Source of the DNA: Streptomyces albidochromogenes
GTDB lineage: Bacteria; Actinomycetota; Actinomycetes; Streptomycetales; Streptomycetaceae
Direction of reading: 5' to 3'
Length of the DNA: 34,905 nt
NCBI RefSeq assembly: GCF_005981925.1
Contig: NZ_VBVX01000034.1
Location: forward strand, 1-34,905
The notes under the pieces were generated by a model. The model saw only the letters and a list, made by a program, of their open reading frames with translations. It did not search any database and had not been told where the DNA came from. Of this stretch, positions 22,252-29,256 are shown in pieces. Numbering within the stretch: position 1 is the first letter of the stretch; the number at the start of each line of letters is the position of its first letter. Both the position numbers and the translations under genes were made by a program.

Positions 22252-23370
22252 TTGACCGCCATCGACCCCACCGCCCACCTGACCGCGGAGCAGATCGAGG
22301 AGCTCGGCCGCGAGCTGGACGCGATCCGCGACGAGGTGATCGCCGGCCGCGGCGAGAAAGACGCCGCCTACATCCGTAAGGTCATCGCGGCGCAGCGCAA
22401 GCTCGAGCTGGTCAGCAGGGGCGTGCTGCTGTTCTCGATCTTCCCGCCCGCGTGGCTGATCGGCACCGCAGGTCTGTCCGTGGCGAAGATCATGGACAAC
22501 ATGGAGATCGGCCACAACATCCTGCACGGCCAGTGGGACTGGATGCGGGACCCGAAGATCCACTCCACCACCTGGGACTGGGACCACGTCTCGCCGGCCG
22601 ATCAGTGGAAGCACTCGCACAACGAGCTGCACCACACGTACACCAACGTGATCGGCAAGGACAACGACCTCGGCTACGGCATCATGCGCGTCGACGAGGA
22701 CCAGAAGTGGCACCCGTTCCACCTCGGCCAGCCGCTGTGGAACTTCATCAACGCCTGCTTCTTCGAGTACGGCATCGCAGCGTACGACCTGGAGCTCGGC
22801 AAGAACCTGAACAAGCGCCGCCGCAACAACCCGGAGTTCCGCGCGCGGGCCAGGGCCGTGGGCCGCAAGATCCGCAAGCAGGTGCTCAAGGACTACGTGA
22901 TCCACCCGCTGCTGTCTGGCCCGTCGTTCCTCCCGACGCTGGCCGCCACGTTCACCGCGAACCTGGTCCGCAACATCTGGACCCACTCGGTGATCATGTG
23001 CGGGCACTTCCCCGAGGGCGTGCAGGTCTTCGAGCGCCGGTCGATCAAGGGCGAGACGCGCGGCCAGTGGTACCTGCGCCAGATGATGGGCTCGGCGAAC
23101 ATCAGCGGCAGCAGGGCCATGCACTTCATGACCGGCAACCTGTCGCACCAGATCGAGCACCACCTGTTCCCGGACCTGCCGAGCAACCGGTACGCCGAGG
23201 TCGCGGTGAAGGTGCGCGCGCTGTTCGACAAGTACGAGCTGGAGTACGTCACCGGGCCGCTGCCCAAGCAGGTCTTCTCCGCGTGGAGCAAGGTCTTCCG
23301 GCTCTCGCTGCCGAACAAGAAGCCCAAGATCAAGACGCCGGACCGCGAGCAGGAGCTCGTCGCGGCCTGA
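22252..23370 (+). CDS. membrane fatty acid (acyl-CoA) desaturase
   Basis: 372 residues. The three histidine clusters for the di-iron centre are present: GHNILHGQ (H-x3-H), KHSHNELHHTY (H-x2-HH) and HQIEHHLFPDLP (H-x2-HH). Hydrophobic segments lie at about residues 57-82 (LLFSIFPPAWLIGTAGLSVA) and weaker ones elsewhere. It introduces a double bond into an acyl chain, probably delta-9 on acyl-CoA, at the cytoplasmic membrane, using electrons from the reductase encoded just upstream. The TTG at 22252 is taken as the start because AGGAG lies at 22243-22247 and the frame then reads MTAIDPTAHLTAEQIEEL. Substrate and double-bond position are inferred from the family only. Confidence 0.93.
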   Translation: MTAIDPTAHLTAEQIEELGRELDAIRDEVIAGRGEKDAAYIRKVIAAQRKLELVSRGVLLFSIFPPAWLIGTAGLSVAKIMDNMEIGHNILHGQWDWMRDPKIHSTTWDWDHVSPADQWKHSHNELHHTYTNVIGKDNDLGYGIMRVDEDQKWHPFHLGQPLWNFINACFFEYGIAAYDLELGKNLNKRRRNNPEFRARARAVGRKIRKQVLKDYVIHPLLSGPSFLPTLAATFTANLVRNIWTHSVIMCGHFPEGVQVFERRSIKGETRGQWYLRQMMGSANISGSRAMHFMTGNLSHQIEHHLFPDLPSNRYAEVAVKVRALFDKYELEYVTGPLPKQVFSAWSKVFRLSLPNKKPKIKTPDREQELVAA

Positions 23371-23659
23371 TTCCCGGTACTGGTTCGCATCTCTCGGCCG
23401 TACCGGCGGCACCGCCGGCTTCGGTGAGATCCGTCGCGGACGGTCGGCGGCCGCGACATCAGACCATACGACACGGATCCGGGGCAGCTCAGTGTCCGGC
23501 TGCGCTGCCTGGACGTGCGCCAAAAGCTCAGCACCCAGCCCTCGGCGAGGTGTTGCAATGCGCTGACCTGCCGTGGTCGGGCCGGCAGCCGGGTGCGGAG
23601 CGCACTCGGTTTGCCGACGGGCGGGCTGGGTGGAAGGCATGGGCTGTGACACGGGTCAG
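23371..23659. other. intergenic stretch after the desaturase gene
   Basis: No gene is supported. Long open frames on the minus strand that run into the desaturase gene are shadows of its GC bias. The sequence near 23560-23650 is coding-like in places and may belong to the ISL3 remnant that follows. Confidence 0.35.
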
Positions 23660-23760
23660 CGGCGGGCACCTCTCGGACCCGCAGCCGGTGGACCTGCTGC
23701 CCGACCGGGAAGCATCCACCCTGACCGCCTTGCTCGCGATCCTGTCCCTGGCCGCTTGTC
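23660..23760 (+). mobile_element. ISL3-type transposase fragment
   Basis: The plus strand reads DPQPVDLLPDREASTLTALL, which is a hallmark of ISL3-family transposases next to the first catalytic Asp (RPVDLLPDRE...). The DDE remainder and the N-terminal zinc finger are not found intact around it. The sequence downstream to about 24140 shows no recognisable gene. Confidence 0.6.
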
Positions 23761-24149
23761 GGCAGTGTCGTCCACGGGAGCGGATCCGGCGCAGTTTGTC
23801 GACGGCGACCTCTGGTGGGCGGGCCTTCGCCAAGTGGCCTTGCGCTGACAGCTTCTCTCTCGGTCCGGGGGCAGAGTGGAAGGGGTTCTGGCACTTCTCC
23901 CATCGGTCCGCTCTTCTTCCTCGTCGCTGAGTGTCGTTGCTCGACATCGCCCCCTCCCTCCCACCGGCGCGGTGCCGAGGCGTACTGCACCGCATACCGC
24001 GGTGGGCGCATCAGCGTCATCGACACCACTGCACCCTTCGCCGACGAGGCCCGCCTGAGCCACCCCCTACGCCGCCCCTGCTCGGCGATGGGTGCGACGG
24101 TCGGGCCGGGGTTGCGCAGGGGCCCGCCCGGATTGCTGAACCGTGATGG
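23761..24149. other. decayed stretch without a recognisable gene
   Basis: Frames are open on both strands because of high GC, but no start with a ribosome-binding site and no motif could be found. It may contain remnants of the ISL3 element or of the truncated gene on its right. Confidence 0.3.
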
Positions 24150-24487
24150 GCCACCGCCGGCCGCGTGTATCCGGGCCTCGAGATCGGCCAGCTCGCCGGG
24201 CAGGTCCCCCAGTCGCGTGACGATGCGGGTGTCGCTGTGCGGACCGGCTTCGGACCGCGACAGCAGGTTCGCCATCTCCCGGTCCGGAAAGACGACGTGG
24301 CAGCACGGCACCGCGATGCCCAACGCGAAGACGTCGTACGGGGCGTTCACCGTCCAGGGCTTGGTCCGGTCGATGAACAGCTCGACTTTCAGGTCCACGG
24401 CAACGCGCACCGACAGCATCCGGTCCGCTAACGCGCTCATGCGCGGCCGGCCCGACCTCGGGCGAGCCGTGTCGAGTCCGATCTCCT
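24150..24487 (-). pseudogene. partial conserved hypothetical protein
   Basis: A coherent coding segment on the minus strand: HQEIGLDTARPRSGRPRMSA, then VAVDLKVELFIDRTKPWTVN, DVFALGIAVPCCHVVFPDRE and TRIVTRLGDLPGELADLEA. It resembles the C-terminal part of actinobacterial proteins of unknown function with a PIN-like pattern (W-x-VN...D-x2-AL-x3-VPYC-x-VV). The frame is stopped just upstream at about 24508 without a start having that homology, and on the other side it continues openly into unrelated sequence. It is therefore probably truncated at both ends. Confidence 0.4.
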
Positions 24488-24610
24488 GGTGAAGGTCCCT
24501 CCGTTAGAGGGGTCCTGGGTTCCGAGGGCGGTGTAGATCCGTGGGAATCGTCGCTGCCGCCCGCCGTAGTAGAGGAGCGCGCGCGGCCTGCGCGGTCTGG
24601 GACCGCGGGC

Positions 24611-25057
24611 TCAGACGAGCGCGGCGGCCAGCAGGGCGAAGGCGGCGATGATGACGGCGACGCGGACAGCGTGGAAGCGGTCCCAGCGATTCGCCTGCTC
24701 CTTCCAGTCCTCGGGCCGGTTCTCGGGGGTCCACGTCTTGCTCCGGTTGTTGATCGGGACGAGCAGCAGGACCGACATGAGCACGCTGAGGATCAGCAGC
24801 GCGGCGGCGGTCACGACGAGGCCGGAGCCGTGGTCGTGCCATCCGGCGATGGCCCAGACCGCGGCGAGGGCGAGCGAGCCGATGTACCAGACCGGCATCA
24901 CGGCGCCGAGCATCCGGCCTCCATGGGCGCGGCCGAGCTGGCCGTTGTCGCCGGGGAGTGCGTCGAGGATCCGGTTGATGACGAAGGCGACGGAGAACTC
25001 CACCCCCACCATCACTCCGACGACCACGATGGTGACGACCTTGAGTGCGTCGAGCAT
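24611..25057 (-). CDS. DUF1772 (anthrone oxygenase-like) membrane protein
   Basis: 148 residues with four membrane helices: about 7-30 (VVTIVVVGVMVGVEFSVAFV), 52-70, 82-102 and 127-147. This matches the size and layout of DUF1772 proteins, which include anthrone oxygenase-like and quorum-associated membrane proteins. The conserved features seen are the first-helix VGVEF and the short loop PINNRSKTW after the third helix. The start ATG at 25057 has AGGAGGGG upstream on the minus strand. It is divergent from a TetR regulator with twin 13-bp palindromes in between, so it is most likely repressed by that protein. Biochemical function uncertain. Confidence 0.87.
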   Translation of the reverse strand: MLDALKVVTIVVVGVMVGVEFSVAFVINRILDALPGDNGQLGRAHGGRMLGAVMPVWYIGSLALAAVWAIAGWHDHGSGLVVTAAALLILSVLMSVLLLVPINNRSKTWTPENRPEDWKEQANRWDRFHAVRVAVIIAAFALLAAALV

Positions 25058-25075
25058 GATGACCCCTCCTGCGTT

Positions 25076-25088
25076 CTAGCGTCGCTAG
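25076..25088. promoter_or_regulatory. 13-bp palindrome, likely TetR operator 1
   Basis: CTAGCG-T-CGCTAG is a perfect palindrome around one base. It is 19 bases upstream of the DUF1772 start codon. Confidence 0.6.
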
Positions 25089-25126
25089 CTGATGAGGCAA
25101 CGCTAGTACTACTACTGCTCAGTTGT

Positions 25127-25139
25127 CTAGCGGTGCTAG
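25127..25139. promoter_or_regulatory. 13-bp palindrome, likely TetR operator 2
   Basis: CTAGC-GGT-GCTAG repeats the motif of the first site, 51 bases further on. It overlaps TAGGCT (25137-25142), a putative -10 element six bases before the TetR start codon. A single half-site CGCTAG lies between them at 25101-25106. Confidence 0.6.
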
Positions 25140-25148
25140 GCTCGGGTC

Positions 25149-25727
25149 ATGTCGGTACAGGAACGCAAGGAACGCGAACGGGCGGCACGCGAGCGCCTCA
25201 TCGTGGCGACGGCCCGCGAACTCGCCGAGCAGCAGGGCTGGGACGCGGTCACCACCCGCCGGCTTGCCGAGCGCATCGAATACAGCCAGCCCGTCCTCTA
25301 CAGCCATTTCCGCGGCAAGCGCGAGATCATCGGCGCCGTCGCCCTGGAGGGTGCCGCCGAGATGGCCGCGGCGCTGCGGGCCGCGACCTCCGCCGCAAAC
25401 GGCCCCCGCGCCCGGGTCACCGCTCTCGCCCGCACCTACCTCGACTTCGCCGAGCGCAACCCAGCGGTCTACGACGCCATGTTCCAGCTCGACGGCGGTC
25501 TGGCCTTCGCGGTCGACGACACCCCGGAGCCGCTGAAGGACGGCTTCGCCGCCCTGCTGGAAAGCCTCGGCGAGGTCGCCGGGGACGGCGTCCACCCGGG
25601 CCTGTTCACCGAGGTGTTCTGGGCGGCCCTGCACGGGCTGGCCACCTTGACCCGGGCGGGACGGCTGCCGCCGGCGGAAGCCGAGCGGAGGGTGGAGCTG
25701 CTGGTTGACCGGCTCACCTTGGTCTGA
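25149..25727 (+). CDS. TetR family transcriptional regulator
   Basis: 192 residues. The N-terminal TetR domain (about 12-58) includes TTRRLAERIEYSQPVLYSHF and RGKREIIGAV. The ligand domain of the WHG/TetR_C type includes TYLDFAERNPAVYDAMFQLD and FTEVFWAALHGLATL. The ATG at 25149 has no clear Shine-Dalgarno; TAGGCT ends six bases upstream, suggesting leaderless translation. It is divergent from the DUF1772 gene and probably represses both by binding the CTAGC palindromes. The ligand is unknown. Confidence 0.93.
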   Translation: MSVQERKERERAARERLIVATARELAEQQGWDAVTTRRLAERIEYSQPVLYSHFRGKREIIGAVALEGAAEMAAALRAATSAANGPRARVTALARTYLDFAERNPAVYDAMFQLDGGLAFAVDDTPEPLKDGFAALLESLGEVAGDGVHPGLFTEVFWAALHGLATLTRAGRLPPAEAERRVELLVDRLTLV

Positions 25728-25857
25728 CGCACCGTCCGGGCGTACGGGCAGCCGTGGTCTTCCGTCCCGGCTGCCGGCGGCCTACGGCACCGCCGCTCAA
25801 GAGCCGCCGCACCACGCCGCGAGCCACGGCCGGGACGTGGCCGCCCAGCGATCACCC

Positions 25858-26343
25858 TAGTGCTGTGGCCGGATAGGTTCGCCGGGTTTCGGCTCGTCTG
25901 GGGGCCTGGACCGGTTGGATGGGTATGAAGGCCGACCCCATGCATGGAGGCGTGGTGGCAGAGCTGGTCAAAGTCCGGAGGTCGACCGATCGGAGAGGCA
26001 GCGGCTGCAGGAGATCGTGCGGCGGGGCAGCACCAGCTCGGTGCGGTATCGGCGCGCGATGATGCTGCTGGCCTCGGCCGGCGGGAACCCGTGTACCGGT
26101 CATCGCCAATACATGCAGGCCGACGAAGACATGGTGCGCGACGTCATCCATCGCTTCAACGAGATCGGCCTGGCCGCTCTGGACCCTCGGTGGGCGGGAG
26201 GCCGTCCCCGCCAACTCAGTCCTGACGACGAGGACCACTTCGTCGTCGAGTCGGCCGCCACCCGTGAGGGCATCCGCTGGGGCGGACGCCCCCTGGCTGC
26301 CCCAGCGTGACCAGCCCGGCGAACCCATGCGGTCACAGCACGA
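25858..26343 (+). mobile_element. internally deleted IS630-type element with both ends
   Basis: The left end (25858-25886) and the inverted right end (26343 back to 26315) match at 25 of 29 positions by eye. The IS630-typical TA target dinucleotide is present on the left (25858-25859) but is GA on the right. Inside, the plus strand encodes only the N-terminal part of an IS630 transposase (RLQEIVRRGSTSSVRYRRAM, then ADEDMVRDVIHRFNEIGLAA and GGRPRQLSPDDEDHFVV), with frameshifts near its start (VAELVKVRR) and near 26095. The DDE catalytic core is gone, so it is a non-autonomous, about 486-bp relic. Confidence 0.7.
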
Positions 26344-26407
26344 GCAGCCCAGCCATCGGGCACGCTTGTCCGGTCGTGAAGCGGCGGAAGGTGTCCTCGG
26401 GGTAGGG

Positions 26408-26920
26408 CTATGCCTGTCCCCGTGCCCGGTGCCGCTTTGCGTACGACCAGGTCACCGCGGTCATCAGGGCCGGGATGGCGAACAGCGGGGCGAAGACGAA
26501 GCCCCATACGGTCTGTGCCGTACCACTCGACATGTACGTCTGACTCTCGACGGTGAAAGCGACCACGAGTTGCCACAGTGCCACCAGGACCAGGACCCCC
26601 GAGGCGGTCCAGGCCAGTGCGGCCAGGGCCCGGGGGCGCAGCGGCCGCCACCGGTCGCTGACGAGCAACAGCGGAAACAGAGCGGCCAGCTCGGCCAGGA
26701 CGGAGAGGCCGACGACGTATGCGATGCCCCAGCCCGGTATGTCGAAGACGTCGCGCAGCACCTGATCGCTGTAGCCCACATAGACACCGGATGCCATGGC
26801 AATGCGCCACAGGCCGGACGGAACTGCGCACAGAGCGATGGCGTGGGCGGCGCGACGAGCCCAGACGGGCGCGGGCGCGGAGACGGGGAGAGGAGCGGGC
26901 GCTGTGGTCATGACGTACAT
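26408..26920 (-). CDS. small polytopic membrane protein (four helices) between IS630-type ends
   Basis: About 170 residues from the ATG at 26920, preceded by AGGA on the minus strand (an ATG at 26911 is the alternative). Four hydrophobic segments lie at about residues 22-45 (HAIALCAVPSGLWRIAMASG), 60-82, 94-115 and 130-152, and the C terminus is basic (YAKRHRARGQA). The first helix matches that of the protein at 6473-7030 (PSALWRVAIAVG), and overall size and topology agree, so the two are probably distant paralogs. It lies between two copies of the IS630-type right end (26315-26343 and 27077-27106). Function unknown. Confidence 0.75.
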   Translation of the reverse strand: MYVMTTAPAPLPVSAPAPVWARRAAHAIALCAVPSGLWRIAMASGVYVGYSDQVLRDVFDIPGWGIAYVVGLSVLAELAALFPLLLVSDRWRPLRPRALAALAWTASGVLVLVALWQLVVAFTVESQTYMSSGTAQTVWGFVFAPLFAIPALMTAVTWSYAKRHRARGQA

Positions 26921-27076
26921 GCTGGTCCTGGACACGGCAGCCGCGCGTCAACCGCTACGGCGGACCGTCTCCCCCCTGCGGAGGAAGGCGCGCCCGCTGG
27001 GTAGACCTGAGGAGGACTCAATCGCCGGACAGGCCAGGTTGTCCACCCGTCCAGCTGATCGAGACATCGCGGCCAG

Positions 27077-27106
27077 ACCCGGTGAACGTTCATGGTCACA
27101 GCACTA
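27077..27106 (-). repeat. additional IS630-type terminal repeat
   Basis: Read from 27106 on the minus strand it begins TAGTGCTGTGACC and later GTTCACCGGGT. It matches the left end at 25858-25887 at 23 of 30 positions and has the TA dinucleotide at 27105-27106. It has the orientation of a right end, like the repeat at 26315-26343. Confidence 0.65.
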
Positions 27107-27169
27107 GCTGTGCGCGATCCGGCTCCGGCGCCATCAACGCCGCCCGGCCGGGTGACGGTGTTCAGTGTG

Positions 27170-27670
27170 GCGTCGGATTGGCGCCAGCAGGTCGGCGGCC
27201 AGGGCCAGGCGCCACTCGGTCAGGTAGGTCATCGCAGGGACACCGACGGCATTGCGAAAGGACTCGGCCAGCGTCGTTCGTGACACGCCGACCTCGGCGG
27301 CGGCCCAGCGCCAGCGTCCAGTCGTTCGCCAAGTCCTCGTGGAACAGGCGCAGCGCCTCGCCGCCACCGGATGGGTGTGCGCCCTGTACCAGGCCGGGGC
27401 CACGGTCTCAGGCCGGTCGAACCACACCGGCGGCACCGAGATGAGCAGCAGATCGAGCAGGTGGTGGTGTGGATGAGCCTGCGGCGTACGGAAGACCGCT
27501 GGAGGAGCCTGGGGGTTGTACGGAATCGCTGAGAAGTCCCAAGGTTCCCGGGCAGCGGACAACCGCCCAGCGGCGAGGCCGCACATGGCTACCGGCCTGC
27601 GCTTGCGCGGGCCGGTGCGTACCAGCCACGGTTCGTCGGCCGCGACCACTGAGGAACACCGATCGAAACA
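27170..27670 (-). pseudogene. truncated AraC family regulator
   Basis: The minus strand reads HLLDLLLISVPPVWFDRPET, then APAWYRAHTHPVA. After a frameshift near 27345 it continues AAAEVGVSRTTLAESFRNAV and PAMTYLTEWRLALAADLL. This is the ligand-domain end and the first helix-turn-helix of an AraC regulator. The second helix-turn-helix (usually VGYGS-FALS-AFKR) is missing; the frame leaves homology at about 27175, close to the IS630-type end at 27106, which probably removed it. The N-terminal cupin part is also poor. Non-functional. Confidence 0.6.
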
Positions 27671-27751
27671 GCGCCTCGTCGCTCGCGGCATCGCCACCGA
27701 GTCCGAGACTGCCTGTCCTTCCGGCCCTGACCGCGCCCCGCGACCCTGCAA

Positions 27752-29173
27752 CTACTGCTGGTGCAGGGCGCGCCCGGCGAGGGTGAGGAAGGTTTCACCG
27801 ATGGCCTCGGAGAGCGTTGGGTGGGCGTGGATGTGGCGGGCGACGTCGGAGGGGTCGGCGTCCCAGCCGACGATCAGCTGACTCTCGGCGATCATCTCGG
27901 AGACATTCGGTCCCACGAGGTGGACACCGAGCACCGGCCCGCCACGCGCGGCGACCACCTTCACCATGCCGCCTTGGCCGTGCACCATGCCCTTGGCCAC
28001 TGCGGTCAGGGGCATGGTGTTGACCATCACGTCGTGGTCGCGTTCCCGTGCCTCGGCCTCGGTCAGACCGACCGACGCGGTCTGCGGCGAGGAGTACGTG
28101 ACCCTTGGGACCGCCGCGTAGTCCAACGGCGGCGAGGGCAGGCCCGCCAGAGTCTCGGCCACCAACAGGCCCTCGGCGAAGGAGGCGTGGGCCAGGCCGG
28201 GTGAGGGCGGCGGCAGCAGGTCACCGACCACATATATGCCCGGCACGGATGTCTCAAGCCGGGACCAGTCGGCGGGCGCGACAAAGCCACGCCCGTCGGT
28301 AGTCAGCCCGGCCGCGGCCAGACCGAGCCCGTCGGTCACGGGCGCGCGACCTACGGCGACCAGCAGCCGCGCGACCTCGACCGTGCGGGTCTCACCGCGT
28401 GAGGTGCGGACCTGCGCCCGGACTCCACCGTCGAGCACCGTCGCGTCCAGCAGCCGTGCGCCCACCTGCACGTCGATGCCGCGCTTCTTCAAGCCGCGCG
28501 CCAAGTGGCGTGACACGTCCACGTCTTCGAGCGGTAGGAGCCGGTCCGCTGCCTCGACGAGGGTGACCTCGGCGCCCATGGATCGGTGGAACGAGGCGTA
28601 CTCGACGCCGATCGCGCCACCGCCGAGCACCAGGACGGAGGCCGGCAGTCCGGCCGCGAACAGGGCGTCGTCGCTGGTGACGACGCGGTTCCCGTCCGGG
28701 GGCAGCCCCGGCAGCGTACGAGGCCGGGAGCCCGTCGCCAGGACGATGCCGCAGCGCGCAGTAAAGGCGGCGCCGCTTGCCACTCGTACGCTCCTTGGCC
28801 CGGTCAGCTGCGCACTGTCGCGCACCACTTGGACGCCGGCGTGCGAAAGGTGTCCTTCGACGCCCTTGTGGTTGCGGGACACGATGTCGTCCCTGGTGGC
28901 TACGAGCGCCGGCCAGTCCACCGATTCAAGGGTCGCCTTGACGCCCCACCGCTCTCGCGCCTCGGCTATTCCGTCGACGAGTTCGGCGGCGTGCAGCATC
29001 GCCTTGCTGGGGATGCAGCCCCGGTGCAGGCATGTACCGCCCACCTTGCCGCGCTCCACCAGGACGACTTTCCGGCCGAGGGACGCGGCGCGCAGGGCAG
29101 TGCTGTAACCGCCAGTGCCCCCACCGATCACGATGACATCGATTTCATGATTGTCCGTCATGAGCACAACCAT
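27752..29173 (-). CDS. lpdA: dihydrolipoyl dehydrogenase (E3)
   Basis: 473 residues, the normal size of pyridine nucleotide-disulfide oxidoreductases. FAD motif VIVIGGGTGGYSTALRAA near the N terminus; redox disulfide in GGTCLHRGCIPSKAML (C-x4-C); NAD motif VLVLGGGAIGVEYASF at about residues 185-200; second FAD segment GIYVVGDLLP; and the C-terminal dimer motif with the catalytic His-Glu pair in HAHPTLSEAIGETF. It reoxidises dihydrolipoamide for 2-oxoacid dehydrogenases or the glycine cleavage system. The start at 29173 is preferred because AAGGGTGA lies upstream; the ATG at 29161 is possible. No E1, E2 or lipoylation gene is adjacent, which is unusual. It is divergent from a LysR gene that may regulate it. 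Confidence 0.93.
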   Translation of the reverse strand: MVVLMTDNHEIDVIVIGGGTGGYSTALRAASLGRKVVLVERGKVGGTCLHRGCIPSKAMLHAAELVDGIAEARERWGVKATLESVDWPALVATRDDIVSRNHKGVEGHLSHAGVQVVRDSAQLTGPRSVRVASGAAFTARCGIVLATGSRPRTLPGLPPDGNRVVTSDDALFAAGLPASVLVLGGGAIGVEYASFHRSMGAEVTLVEAADRLLPLEDVDVSRHLARGLKKRGIDVQVGARLLDATVLDGGVRAQVRTSRGETRTVEVARLLVAVGRAPVTDGLGLAAAGLTTDGRGFVAPADWSRLETSVPGIYVVGDLLPPPSPGLAHASFAEGLLVAETLAGLPSPPLDYAAVPRVTYSSPQTASVGLTEAEARERDHDVMVNTMPLTAVAKGMVHGQGGMVKVVAARGGPVLGVHLVGPNVSEMIAESQLIVGWDADPSDVARHIHAHPTLSEAIGETFLTLAGRALHQQ

Positions 29174-29181
29174 GCGGTCAC

Positions 29182-29203
29182 CCTTGCCATAGGTCCAAGG
29201 CAA
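29182..29203. promoter_or_regulatory. LysR-type dyad between lpdA and the LysR gene
   Basis: Two overlapping inverted repeats: TTGCC (29184-29188) with GGCAA (29199-29203), and CCTTG (29182-29186) with CAAGG (29196-29200). They fit the dyad-type box used by LysR proteins and sit in the 83-bp divergent gap. Confidence 0.45.
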
Positions 29204-29256
29204 TGTTTCTCTGACATCGATGCACAGCGTTTATGGGTTTACGGGGAGAGAACGGG

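Noticed and set aside
22192..23652. A 486-codon minus-strand frame opposite the desaturase
   Set aside because: Highly skewed composition (Val, Ala, Arg, Asp, His) and exact overlap with a gene having all three histidine boxes show it is a shadow.
22893..24440. A 515-codon open frame on the minus strand running through the desaturase gene
   Set aside because: Only its first about 95 residues look like protein. The rest lies opposite the desaturase and downstream decayed DNA and is an effect of high GC.
25076..25139. CRISPR-like short repeats (CTAGC units)
   Set aside because: Only two palindromes plus one half-site in a divergent promoter; no repeat-spacer regularity, so operators are the simpler reading.
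25858..27106. A classical composite transposon with two complete IS630 copies
   Set aside because: Only one left end and two right ends were found and the transposase is truncated, so two full flanking elements cannot be claimed.
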